DNA of 64,000 nt from positions 1-64,000 of the forward strand of contig CAWGTW010000006.1 in the NCBI GenBank assembly GCA_963825565.1, in the 5' to 3' direction. Positions within the stretch are counted from its first letter, which is position 1, and each line of letters starts with the position of its first letter. Of the stretch, positions 54,411 through 64,000 are shown piece after piece. A model generated the notes under the pieces. It searched no databases, was not told the origin of the DNA, and saw only the letters and a program-made list of their open reading frames with translations. The stretch is from JBFGCT01 sp963825565. GTDB lineage: Bacteria > Actinomycetota > Acidimicrobiia > Acidimicrobiales > Ilumatobacteraceae. The position numbers were made by a program, and so were the translations under genes.

Positions 54411-54554
54411 GCCCCCATCCTGGCCGACCCGTGACACCGACCCGTGCCCAGCGTGATCACCTCGCGCACACGCTGCGCCGGTTCTCCTCAGGGCAGTGGT
54501 GACGGTGGATGTCCGCGGACGCCATGGGGGCGGGGTTGCGGGGCGGGACGCGTC

Positions 54555-54560
54555 TACGGT
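54555..54560 (+). promoter_or_regulatory. -10-like hexamer for the first LLM gene (leaderless start)
   Basis: TACGGT, 6 nt, then ATG 54567. The same hexamer precedes the LLM gene at 56144. Confidence 0.5.
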
Positions 54561-54566
54561 TCCCGT

Positions 54567-55604
54567 ATGACAGATCTGAAGCTCGGGTACAACACGGGGT
54601 ACTGGTCGGCGGGGCCGCCGGCCGGGGTCACCGAGGCCGTGGCGGAGGCCGAGCGGCTCGGGTTCAACTCGATCTGGACCGCCGAGGCCTACGGCTCCGA
54701 TGCCCTGACCCCGCTCGCGTGGTGGGGTGCCTCGACACGGACGGTCCAGCTCGGCACGGCGATCATGCAGATGTCGGCCCGCACCCCGGCGGCGACCGCG
54801 ATGGCGGCGATCACGATGGACCACCTCTCCGACGGGCGGTTCATCCTCGGGCTCGGCGCGTCGGGTCCCCAGGTCGTCGAGGGCTGGTACGGCCAGCCGT
54901 ACCCGAGACCCCTCGCCCGCACCCGGGAGTACGTCGAGATCATTCGCATGATCGTCGCCCGCGAGGAGCGCGTCGAGTTCCACGGCGACTTCTTCGACCT
55001 CCCGCTCGACGGCGGGGCCGGCCTCGGCAAGCCGCTCAAGTCGACCGTCCACCCGCTGCGGAGCGAGATCCCGATCTTCCTCGCCGCCGAGGGGCCGAAG
55101 AACGTCGCCCTGTCGGCGGAGATCTGCGACGGCTGGCTCCCGCTGTTCTTCTCGCCGAAGGACGACGCGTTCTACCGCGAGTGCCTGCAGCAGGGGTTCG
55201 ACGCCGCGGGCGACCCCACCAAGCAGGACCGCTTCGAGGTGACCGCGACGGTGACCGTCATCCCCGGCGACGACGTCGAGCAGTGCGCCGATTTCGTCCG
55301 GCCGTTCCTCGCCCTCTACGCCGGCGGGATGGGCGCTCGCGGTGCGAACTTCCACTTCGAGGTCTTCGCCCGGATGGGCTACGAGGACGTCGCGGTCAAG
55401 GTCCAGGAGTTGTACCTCGAGGGCAAGAAGGCCGAGGCCGCCGCGGCGATCCCGCTCTCGATGGTCGAGGACGTGGCGCTCGTCGGCCCGCCGGACAAGA
55501 TCCGCGACGAGCTCGCCGCGTGGCGAGAGACGTGCATCACCGAGTTCCTGGTCAGCGGCCCGGCCCAGATGCTGCCGACCTTCGCCGAGCTGATCCTCGG
55601 CTGA
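54567..55604 (+). CDS. LLM-class (luciferase-like) oxidoreductase, probably F420-dependent
   Basis: 345-residue TIM-barrel enzyme of the luciferase-like superfamily. 'AEAERLGFNSIWTAEAYGSD' opens the barrel. 'QLGTAIMQMSARTPAATAM', 'LSDGRFILGLGASGPQVVEG' and 'IPIFLAAEGPKNVALSAEIC' follow. This subgroup in actinobacteria generally uses F420, which is inference here since FMN cannot be excluded. Preceded by TACGGT plus 6 nt. Its neighbours are another LLM enzyme and a degraded MDR oxidoreductase. Confidence 0.92.
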   Translation: MTDLKLGYNTGYWSAGPPAGVTEAVAEAERLGFNSIWTAEAYGSDALTPLAWWGASTRTVQLGTAIMQMSARTPAATAMAAITMDHLSDGRFILGLGASGPQVVEGWYGQPYPRPLARTREYVEIIRMIVAREERVEFHGDFFDLPLDGGAGLGKPLKSTVHPLRSEIPIFLAAEGPKNVALSAEICDGWLPLFFSPKDDAFYRECLQQGFDAAGDPTKQDRFEVTATVTVIPGDDVEQCADFVRPFLALYAGGMGARGANFHFEVFARMGYEDVAVKVQELYLEGKKAEAAAAIPLSMVEDVALVGPPDKIRDELAAWRETCITEFLVSGPAQMLPTFAELILG

Positions 55605-55743
55605 TCCCCCGGCTGATCCCCGCCGGTCCCCCGCCGACGTCGCGCTGATCCCCGCCGATCCCGCAGACCGGTGCCCCGTCGATACCCGGCCGGCAGAACG
55701 GCCCGGTGCGCCGGCCGTCCCTTGACGTGCCCATCTTGCCGCG

Positions 55744-56084
55744 ATGGCCACCACCAACCATCGCATCACACTCGCCAAGCGACCGGTCGGCGCGGTCGAC
55801 TCGGCCTGCTTCGCGTCCGACGACGTACCCGTCCCGACGCCCGGACCCGGCGAGAAGTGCGCGCTGCTCATCGACGAGTTCGGCTTCGACACGGCGATCG
55901 ACTACCCACCGACGACCTGGCCGCGGACCGCGCCTTCGAGGCGATCGTCGGCCTCGGCGGTTGAGGGGTCGAGGGCAAGCTCGTCGACAAGAGCGGCGTC
56001 GTCGAGGGGATGGACAACGCTAGGGCCGCGCTCGATCGGCTGTTCACCGGCGCCAACCTCGGCAAGGTGGTGGTCCGGCTGTAG
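55744..56084 (+). pseudogene. Remnant of an MDR-type NADP oxidoreductase with internal deletions
   Basis: The first 37 codons ('RITLAKRPVGAVDSACFASD', 'VPVPTPGPGE') match the N-terminus of zinc-free MDR oxidoreductases (curA-like, about 335 residues). They are joined directly to 'KCALLIDEFGFDTAIDY', which belongs near residue 170-200 of such proteins. In another frame, positions about 55972-56084 encode the C-terminus 'EGKLVDKSGVVEGMDNARAA' ending 'NLGKVVVRL' and a stop. The cofactor domain and most of the barrel are gone. Roughly two thirds of the ancestor is deleted, with at least one frame change. Confidence 0.8.
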
Positions 56085-56129
56085 CCAGCCACGCCCCGGG
56101 CGGTCTCGACGCCCGAGCCACCGCATCGC

Positions 56130-56135
56130 TACGGT
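56130..56135 (+). promoter_or_regulatory. -10-like hexamer for the second LLM gene (leaderless start)
   Basis: TACGGT, 8 nt, then ATG 56144. Confidence 0.45.
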
Positions 56136-56143
56136 GACGTGGC

Positions 56144-57241
56144 ATGCACGTCGGCATGTCGGTCATCTTCCAGAGCCCCGGCGACGGCACGCCGGACACC
56201 GCGGTCTACCGCGACGACCTGGCGCTCGCCCGGCAGGCCGAGGGGTTGGGGTTCGAGTCGATCTGGAGCGTGGAGCACCACTTCACCGACTACACCATGT
56301 GCCCGAACGTGTTGCAGTTCCTGACGTACATGGCCGGCTGTACGGAGACGATCCAACTCGGGTCGATGGTCTGCGTCCTGCCGTGGCAGGACCCGTTGCG
56401 CGTCGCCGAGCAGGTGGCGATGCTCGACGTGATGTCCGGTGGCCGCATGATCCTCGGCCTCGGTCGCGGTACCGGGCGGGTGGAGTTCGACGGGTTCGGG
56501 GTGGCGATGCCCGAAGCCAGATCCCGTTTCGCCGAGTCGGCGGAGATGATCCTGACCGGGCTCGAGCGCGGCTGGTGCGAGTACGACGGCGACTACGTCA
56601 AGCAGTCACGGGTCGACCTGCGCCCCCGCCCCGAACGCTCGTTCAGGGGCCGCACGTTCGCCGCCGCGATCTCCCCGGAGTCGGCCGACATCATGGCCCG
56701 GCTCGGCGTCGGCCTCCTGATCATCCCGCAGAAGCCGTGGGCGGTGCTGCGCGCCGAGCTCGACCGGTACCGGGCGGTCTTCCGCGAGGCGACCGGCGAC
56801 GAACCGCCGCCGCCGTGCGTCGCCGGCTGGACCTTCGTCGACGAGTCGGCCGACCGCGCCGAAGAACTGGCCCGGCGGTACATCACCGGCTACTGGGACT
56901 CGGTCGTCAGGCACTACGAGTTCGACCGGGACCACCTCAAGCACACCCCCGGCTACGAGTTCCACGGCGAGATGTACGACCGCCTGACCAGCCCCGGCGG
57001 CGCGGAGCGGATGGCCGACTTCTTCGTCGACCTCCAGGTGTGGGGTACGCCCGAGCAGGTCTACGAGCGCATCGTCACGATCCAGGACAACACCCACGCC
57101 GACCACTTCATCGGCGTGTTCTCCTATGCCGGGATGCCCCACGCCGAGGCCGACCGCAACATGGCCCTGTTCGCCCGCGAGGTCATGCCGGAGCTGCAGC
57201 GCCTCGCCCCGGCGTACGACCGTCTCGGCGTGCCCGCCTGA
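56144..57241 (+). CDS. LLM-class (luciferase-like) monooxygenase
   Basis: 365-residue TIM-barrel protein closer to the LuxA/B-like alkanal or alkane monooxygenase group. 'ARQAEGLGFESIWSVEHHFT' resembles the luciferase 'WxxEHHF' motif with the active-site His pair. 'VLPWQDPLRVAEQVAMLDVM', 'GGRMILGLGRGTGRVEFDGF' and 'RFAESAEMIL' follow. It may use FMNH2 or F420H2. The substrate is unknown. It ends 31 nt before the convergent phosphoesterase gene. Confidence 0.92.
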   Translation: MHVGMSVIFQSPGDGTPDTAVYRDDLALARQAEGLGFESIWSVEHHFTDYTMCPNVLQFLTYMAGCTETIQLGSMVCVLPWQDPLRVAEQVAMLDVMSGGRMILGLGRGTGRVEFDGFGVAMPEARSRFAESAEMILTGLERGWCEYDGDYVKQSRVDLRPRPERSFRGRTFAAAISPESADIMARLGVGLLIIPQKPWAVLRAELDRYRAVFREATGDEPPPPCVAGWTFVDESADRAEELARRYITGYWDSVVRHYEFDRDHLKHTPGYEFHGEMYDRLTSPGGAERMADFFVDLQVWGTPEQVYERIVTIQDNTHADHFIGVFSYAGMPHAEADRNMALFAREVMPELQRLAPAYDRLGVPA

Positions 57242-57272
57242 GCTCAACGGAGCGCGACCCTGCGGTCGGCGG

Positions 57273-58799
57273 TCAGTCGGTGTCGCTGCCGTCGCCGCAG
57301 GCGCTGGGGACGCCGTCGACCGCGCACCACACCGGTTCGAACGGCGGCTTCGCACCGCTGTACACCTCGTAGAACCTCTCGGACACCGAGCGGTTCGTCG
57401 CGTCGAGCGTCAAGGTCGCGAAGCCGTTGCGCCTCCTGATCGATCCGCCACCGACCGGGGTGTTCGCCACGTACGACACGCCGTCGATCGGTTCGTCCGT
57501 GTCACCCTCGAGCAGGCTCGACCCCCGCCCGAACGGGATCGCCCCATGGCCGGCGCAGCGGGCGTTGATGCCATCGATCCCCGGCGCGCCCGACGCCTCC
57601 CCGGCCGGCGAGCGCGCCGCGTAGGCGATGCCGTTGTGCACGTGACCCCAGTACCAGTAGCCGGGACCACCGGATCCGACCGCCGACACCACATCGTCCC
57701 ACAGCGGCTTGTTCGGGCCGGAACCGTCGGTCTCCAGACCGTCGTGATGCGTCATCACGATGACGTGGCGACGATCGCGACGCGCGCAGAGTTCGTTCAC
57801 CCACTTCCGCTGCGCCTCCCCCAACGCCCCGGTCATGTACATCGATTCGACCGTCGCGTCGTACGCGGAATCGAGGCCGAGGATCAGCCACGGATCGAAG
57901 TCGAGCGCGAAGAAGCTGCTACGGGTGGGCGTCTTGGTCCCCGACTTCAGTGCACGCTGGGCACGGAACGGGCCGCTCTCCGCAAGCGCCACGTCGAAGT
58001 ACCCGTACGCGCCGTTGTACATCTCGTGGTTCGAGTTGAGGGTGAACGACTTGCCGGCCCAGTCGTCGGGCCAGAGACCCAACAGGTTCTGGGCCTCCTC
58101 GTCGCTCGTTCCGGCGTAGTACACGTCCCCGAGGTGGATGATGTAGTCCGGGTTCAACTGCTTGACCGCGTCGATCACCTGCTGCGCCGGGCCGCCGTCG
58201 TCGTTCCCGTACCGACCTGTGCCCCAGTCCCCGATGATGGCGATCGTCACTCGGTCCGGGTGCGCGGTCGTGCCGCGCAGCGGGATCGTGTCGATCGGGC
58301 CGCCGAGCGGCGCTCGGTCGACCACGTGGAGCACGAAGCCGACGACCGCGTAGAGCCACCGCAGGTCGAGCTGCTCGTACTCGGACTCGCCGTAGATCGT
58401 TCCGTCACCGGCGACGATGCCCTGCTTGTCGGTCTGCTCGACGATCGCGCACCACAGGAGCTGAGAGATGCGGCTCGTCGGGAGCTTGGAACCCTCGACG
58501 ACCTGCAGCGCATGGACGAGCACCCAGACCGGCAGCCAGAGGATCCTCGGCGGGTGGTTGAGGAAGTACAGCATCGGCCCGAGGTCGATCGAGCCGCCCT
58601 CGGTCGAACACCCGTCGGGCGGACACTCCGGCCCGGCGGACTCGGACTCGATGCTGTTGCAGTAGGCCTCGAGCAACAGGCACTCGCTGGCGGCGAACCG
58701 ATCGAAGAGCCCCGCGGCGGCGCCGGCGAGCGCGCGGCGCCGAGCACCGAACGGCCACAGCACTCGCAGCAGCTTGAGGATGTCCCTGAGCTTTCGCAT
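57273..58799 (-). CDS. Calcineurin-like metallophosphoesterase
   Basis: 508 residues. An N-terminal helical region of about 165 residues, with four Cys ('CNSIESES', 'CPPDGCST') and hydrophobic stretches, precedes the phosphoesterase domain. Motifs: 'AIIGDWGTG' (GDxG), 'HLGDVYYAG' (GDxxY), 'NSNHEMYNG' (GNHE with Gly changed to Ser), 'VMTHHDG' and 'GHVHNG'. The C-terminus is beta-rich with a final Cys pair ('WCAVDGVPSAC'). No classical signal peptide is evident, though the basic N-terminus may associate with membrane. A GGGAGG ribosome site and a consensus promoter lie upstream. Confidence 0.88.
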   Translation of the reverse strand: MRKLRDILKLLRVLWPFGARRRALAGAAAGLFDRFAASECLLLEAYCNSIESESAGPECPPDGCSTEGGSIDLGPMLYFLNHPPRILWLPVWVLVHALQVVEGSKLPTSRISQLLWCAIVEQTDKQGIVAGDGTIYGESEYEQLDLRWLYAVVGFVLHVVDRAPLGGPIDTIPLRGTTAHPDRVTIAIIGDWGTGRYGNDDGGPAQQVIDAVKQLNPDYIIHLGDVYYAGTSDEEAQNLLGLWPDDWAGKSFTLNSNHEMYNGAYGYFDVALAESGPFRAQRALKSGTKTPTRSSFFALDFDPWLILGLDSAYDATVESMYMTGALGEAQRKWVNELCARRDRRHVIVMTHHDGLETDGSGPNKPLWDDVVSAVGSGGPGYWYWGHVHNGIAYAARSPAGEASGAPGIDGINARCAGHGAIPFGRGSSLLEGDTDEPIDGVSYVANTPVGGGSIRRRNGFATLTLDATNRSVSERFYEVYSGAKPPFEPVWCAVDGVPSACGDGSDTD

Positions 58800-58876
58800 G
58801 GCGTGCCTCCCTCGGCGGTGATGAACACCGGCTCGATCATCGACGCTCAGGGACGGCGTGCCCGAGCGGCTCCGCC

Positions 58877-58905
58877 AGTGTCGTGCACGCCCCACAGGGT
58901 GTCAA
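58877..58905 (-). promoter_or_regulatory. Sigma-70-type promoter of the metallophosphoesterase gene
   Basis: Minus strand: TTGACA (58905-58900), 17-bp spacer, GACACT (58882-58877). The leader would be about 70 nt and carries the GGGAGG ribosome site, unlike the leaderless genes elsewhere. The rest of 58800-58992 shows no gene. Confidence 0.65.
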
Positions 58906-58992
58906 CCGCGCGCAGTGCCCCGACGGCCACGCCGGGGCGCAGGACGACCTCGCCTCGAGCGACGATCCGCGGCCGCTACCACGCCAGCGCGC

Positions 58993-60789
58993 TCAGTCGA
59001 ACGGCGCGTCGAGCACGGCGACGGGGATCGGCACGACGCGCGCCCGCAGCCACTCCCCCAGCGCCTTGGCCTGGGCGTCCTGGCGGGTCGAGGCGGCGAC
59101 TCCCTCGTGGAGGAGGCCGCGAACGACGAAGTTCAGCGACCGCAGCTTGGGGAAGCGGAATCGGTCGATGTCGAGCGAGGCGGTCTCCGGCAACAGCTCG
59201 CGCAATCGATCGACGGTCAGCGCGTCGTCCAGCCACGCCCACCCCGGATCGGAGCGGGCGAACACGCCGAGATTGGCATCGCCGCCCTTGTCGCCGGACC
59301 GGGTGCCGACGACCGAGCCGATCGGCGCGGCTCGGCGCTCCCCGGTCGGCGCGGCGGCCGGCGGCGCGTCGTCGACCCCGGTCGGCGGTCCGATCGGCGG
59401 CCCGACCGGCGCGACCGACTCGACCATCACCGTGTCGCCACCGACGACGTGCACGTACTGCGGGACGAGATCGTTGGCCACCTTCGCCGGCCGGTACACA
59501 CCGAACGGTGTCGCCGCGCTGGGACCACCGCCCAGGCCGTACATGCCGGGGATTCCGGCCAGCACGGTGTGCACCATCGCGTCGGCGAAGGCCCGGCCGA
59601 CCTTGCGCTCGTCGGCGTCCTTGACCGTCACCCGCCAGACTGCGGTCGCCTCCTCCTGTGTCGCCGGGTCGGGCTTGTCGGTGCGGACCACGCGGCTGTC
59701 GATCGAATCGAAGTCGTCCGGCCCGTACGGGCACGCGTCCCAGAACGCCGCTGCGGCGAAGGCCGCCTTCTCGTCGACATCGAGCCCGGTCAGCGCGACG
59801 GCGAACGAGTTGCGATAGCCACCGAGTTCGTTCATCGCGACCTTCAACGTCGGTGGCGGCGCCTGGCCCCTGACCCCGGAGATTCGTACCCGGTCGGGCG
59901 CGAGCTGCTCCAGCTCGATCGTGTCGAACCGTGCGGTCACGTCCGGACCGAGGTACTCGGGTCCGCCGATCTCGTAGAGCAACTGCGACGTGACCGTGCC
60001 GACCGTGACCGCCCCCCCGGTGCCGTCGTGCTTGCCGATCACCGCCGAGCCGTCGTCGGCGACCTCGGCCCAGGGGAAACCCAACCGCGCCCGGCCGCCG
60101 ACCTCGGTGCGCCCGTCGAGCTCGGTGAAGAACGAGTAGTTGCCGCCCGTCACCTGGGCGGAGCACTCGATCACGTGCCCGGCGACGACCGCCCCCGCCA
60201 GCCGGTCGAGGTCGTCACGCGCCCAGCCGTGGTGCCAGGCGGCCGGCCCGCACACGACCGCTGCGTCGGTCACCCGGCCGGTGATCACGATGTCCGCGCC
60301 GCGGCCGAGCGCCTCGACGATCCCCCAGCACCCGAGGTAGGCGTTGGCGGTGACGAACCGCGACGGGTCGCCGAGCGTGCCCTCGGCGGAGAACGGCGTC
60401 AGCGCGCCGGCCTCGACCAGCTCGCCCACCCGCGGCAGGAGGTCGTCGCCGTCGACGTAGGCGATCGTCGGCGCCAGCCCGAGCCGGTCGGCGACCTCGG
60501 CGACGGCCTCGGCGCAGCCGTCGGGGTCGAGCCCGCCGGCGTTGGACACCACCTTGATGCCCCGATCGAGGCACGTCCCCATCACCGCTTCCATCTGGCC
60601 GACGAACGTGCGGGCGTACCCGGCGCCCGGCCGCTTGGCCCGGATCCGGCTGAGGATCAGCATCGTCAGCTCGGCCAGCCAGTCGCCGGTCAACACGTCG
60701 ATCGGCCCGCCCTCGACCATCTCGCGCGCCCCGCTCGGACGGTCACCGAAGAACCCGGAGCAGTTGGCGATGCGGATGGGAGCGGTCAC
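58993..60789 (-). CDS. AtuA-like protein (DUF1446, acyclic terpene utilisation family)
   Basis: 598 residues. 'RIANCSGFFGDRPSGAREMV' opens the family, followed by 'GGPIDVLTGDWLAELTM', 'SNAGGLDPDGCAEAVAEVAD', 'GRGADIVITGRVTDAAVVCG' and a C-terminal extension domain from about residue 440 ('GTRSGDKGGDANLGVFARSD'). AtuA is required for citronellol/geraniol degradation in pseudomonads; its reaction is not defined. Here it follows the acyl-CoA carboxylase subunits (stop-to-start gap 10 nt), as in atu clusters, so it probably works in branched acyl-CoA catabolism. GTG 60789 is used. Confidence 0.9.
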   Translation of the reverse strand: MTAPIRIANCSGFFGDRPSGAREMVEGGPIDVLTGDWLAELTMLILSRIRAKRPGAGYARTFVGQMEAVMGTCLDRGIKVVSNAGGLDPDGCAEAVAEVADRLGLAPTIAYVDGDDLLPRVGELVEAGALTPFSAEGTLGDPSRFVTANAYLGCWGIVEALGRGADIVITGRVTDAAVVCGPAAWHHGWARDDLDRLAGAVVAGHVIECSAQVTGGNYSFFTELDGRTEVGGRARLGFPWAEVADDGSAVIGKHDGTGGAVTVGTVTSQLLYEIGGPEYLGPDVTARFDTIELEQLAPDRVRISGVRGQAPPPTLKVAMNELGGYRNSFAVALTGLDVDEKAAFAAAAFWDACPYGPDDFDSIDSRVVRTDKPDPATQEEATAVWRVTVKDADERKVGRAFADAMVHTVLAGIPGMYGLGGGPSAATPFGVYRPAKVANDLVPQYVHVVGGDTVMVESVAPVGPPIGPPTGVDDAPPAAAPTGERRAAPIGSVVGTRSGDKGGDANLGVFARSDPGWAWLDDALTVDRLRELLPETASLDIDRFRFPKLRSLNFVVRGLLHEGVAASTRQDAQAKALGEWLRARVVPIPVAVLDAPFD

Positions 60790-60799
60790 GGTGCCGGCC

Positions 60800-62808
<2,009 letters not shown>

Positions 62809-62809
<1 letters not shown>

Positions 62810-64000
62810 CAGTGCCGCCACACGCCGTACTCGGTCGCGCCGGCGATCACGTTGCTGTGCGCCGCGGAGAGGGCGATCCCGAGCACCGTCCGGGAGTCGG
62901 CCGGATGGATGATCCCGTCGTCCCACAGCCGGCCGGTCGAGTACAGCGCGGTCGACTCGGTCTCGATCTGGGCTTCGAGCGCCCCCGTGCGAGCGGCCAA
63001 CTCCTCCTCGTCGACCTCGATGCCCCGGCCCGCCGCGGCGTTGCGGGCGATGATCTCCATCACGCCGGCGAGCTGCTTGGGACCCATCACCGCCACCCGG
63101 TGGTTCGGCCACGAGAAGATGAACCGCGGGTTGTACGCCTTGCCCGCCATCCCGTAGTTGCCGGCGCCGTAGCTCGCGCCGACCATCAGGTTGAAGTGCG
63201 GCACGGTCGAGTTGGACACGGCGTTGATCATCTTCGCCCCGTTGCGGATGATCCCGCCCTGCTCGGCCTTTGACCCGACCATGAAGCCGGTGATGTTGTG
63301 CAAGAAGACCAGCGGCGTGGCGGTGCGGTTGCAGAGCTGGATGAACTGCGCGCCCTTCTTGGCCTCGTCGGAGAACAGGATCCCGTTGTTGCCGAGCAGC
63401 CCGACGGGGAACCCGCAGATCGACCCCCAACCACAGACCAGCTTGTCGCCGTACAGCGGCTTGAACTCCTCGAACCGGCTGCCGTCGAGCAGCCGGGCGT
63501 AGACCTCCCGGATCTCGAACGGGATGCGGACGTCGGCCGACGCGCAGCCGAGCAGCTCGGCGGGGTCGTACTCGGGCTCGTCGGCCGGTTCGGTCGGTCC
63601 GGGGCCGAGCTTGCGCCAGCGGAGGTGGCGCACGATCTGGCGGGCGAGGCGGAGCCCGTCGAGCTCGTCCATCGCCAGGTAGTCGGACAGCCCACTCGTG
63701 CGGGAGTGCATCTCCGCGCCGCCGAGCGTCTCCTCGTCGACGATCTCGTCGATCGCCATCTTGACCAGCGGTGGACCCCCGAGATAGGCCGTGCCGCGGT
63801 TCTTGACGAACACGGTGTAGTCGCTCATGCCGGGCGTGTAGGCGCCGCCGGCGGTGTTCGGGCCGAAGGCGATCGTGATCGACGGGATGCCGAGCTTGGA
63901 CATCTGCGTCAGGTCGCGGAAGCTCTGCCCACCGCGGATGAACAGATCGGCCTGGCGGGGGAGGTCGGCGCCCGCCGACTCGTTGAGCACGATCAGCGGC
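62809..64000 (-). CDS. Acyl-CoA carboxylase beta subunit (carboxyltransferase), 5' end outside the window
   Basis: C-terminal about 396 codons of the carboxyltransferase, open to the right edge. 'IAFGPNTAGGAYTPGMSDY' and 'EMHSRTSGLSDYLAMDELDG' belong to the N-domain. 'GWGSICGFPVGLLGNNGILF', 'VFLHNITGFMVGSKAEQGGI' and 'VGASYGAGNYGMAGKAYNPR' to the C-domain. This pattern fits the 3-methylcrotonyl-CoA / geranyl-CoA (AtuC-like) group better than propionyl-CoA carboxylase. It is the first visible gene of the operon with the alpha subunit and AtuA-like protein. Confidence 0.93.

Overview
The window reads as a chromosomal segment of a high-GC actinobacterium. Codons end mostly in G or C. It carries a DUF3499 gene, two luciferase-like (probably F420-linked) oxidoreductases, many lipoproteins of the form 'hydrophobic stretch then Ala/Ser-Cys-Gly', a chromosomally encoded CCA end on its tRNA, and many genes whose start codon lies 6-8 nt after a -10-like hexamer (leaderless style). 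A CAP-domain protein with repeated 'FRLVDSR...DVVIDVNGF' modules and a PxKF-domain exoprotein suggest class Acidimicrobiia (Ilumatobacter-like). That placement is an inference from gene content, not a measured phylogeny. No prophage, insertion sequence, CRISPR array or rRNA was seen.

Layout. 1-5.3 kb: a frameshifted hexapeptide acyltransferase, a frameshifted NylC/DmpA-type autoprocessing peptidase, panC, a CPBP membrane protease and an M1 peptidase lipoprotein. 5.4-11.6 kb: a secreted CAP protein, a ProA-like dehydrogenase coupled to a Gfo/Idh/MocA oxidoreductase, a metallo-beta-lactamase-fold hydrolase and a double-LysM lipoprotein. 11.7-17.7 kb: gltBD (ammonia assimilation). 18-21.8 kb: two paralogous single-pass membrane proteins flanking an enoyl-CoA hydratase gene. 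21.9-26.6 kb: a doubly frameshifted FMN alpha-hydroxy-acid dehydrogenase, a GntR-VOC gene pair and a divergent aconitase sharing a 23-bp two-way promoter. 26.7-32.3 kb: DUF6285 and an aminoglycoside-phosphotransferase-like kinase, an M23 peptidase, a lone ABC ATPase, SRPBCC and DUF3499 genes, and a zinc-binding lipoprotein under a Zur-type box. 32.3-36.3 kb: DUF1353, a beta-propeller lipoprotein, two membrane proteins and a hairpin-rich gene-free stretch. 36.3-43 kb: two MacB-like ABC systems facing each other. 43.3-46.8 kb: a lipoprotein and a 1007-residue propeller/SGNH-hydrolase/PxKF protein. 47-52.7 kb: tRNA-Val(CAC), MscS, a J-domain membrane protein, a D-2-hydroxyacid dehydrogenase, and an Lrp regulator divergent from alanine dehydrogenase. 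52.7-58.8 kb: a P450, ArfB, two LLM oxidoreductases around a deleted MDR-oxidoreductase relic, and a metallophosphoesterase. 59-64 kb: an acyl-CoA carboxylase/AtuA operon running off the right edge.

Functionally the window is mainly central metabolism (glutamate, alanine, TCA cycle, pantothenate), acyl-CoA or terpenoid catabolism, and cell-envelope proteins. Three genes carry single-base frameshifts and a fourth is a deletion relic. The single-base shifts could be sequencing errors, because the flanking reading frames are otherwise well conserved. The most unusual signals are the compact symmetric promoter at 24.36 kb, the leaderless-start pattern across the window, the paralogous membrane pair, and the structured gene-free stretch before 36.36 kb.
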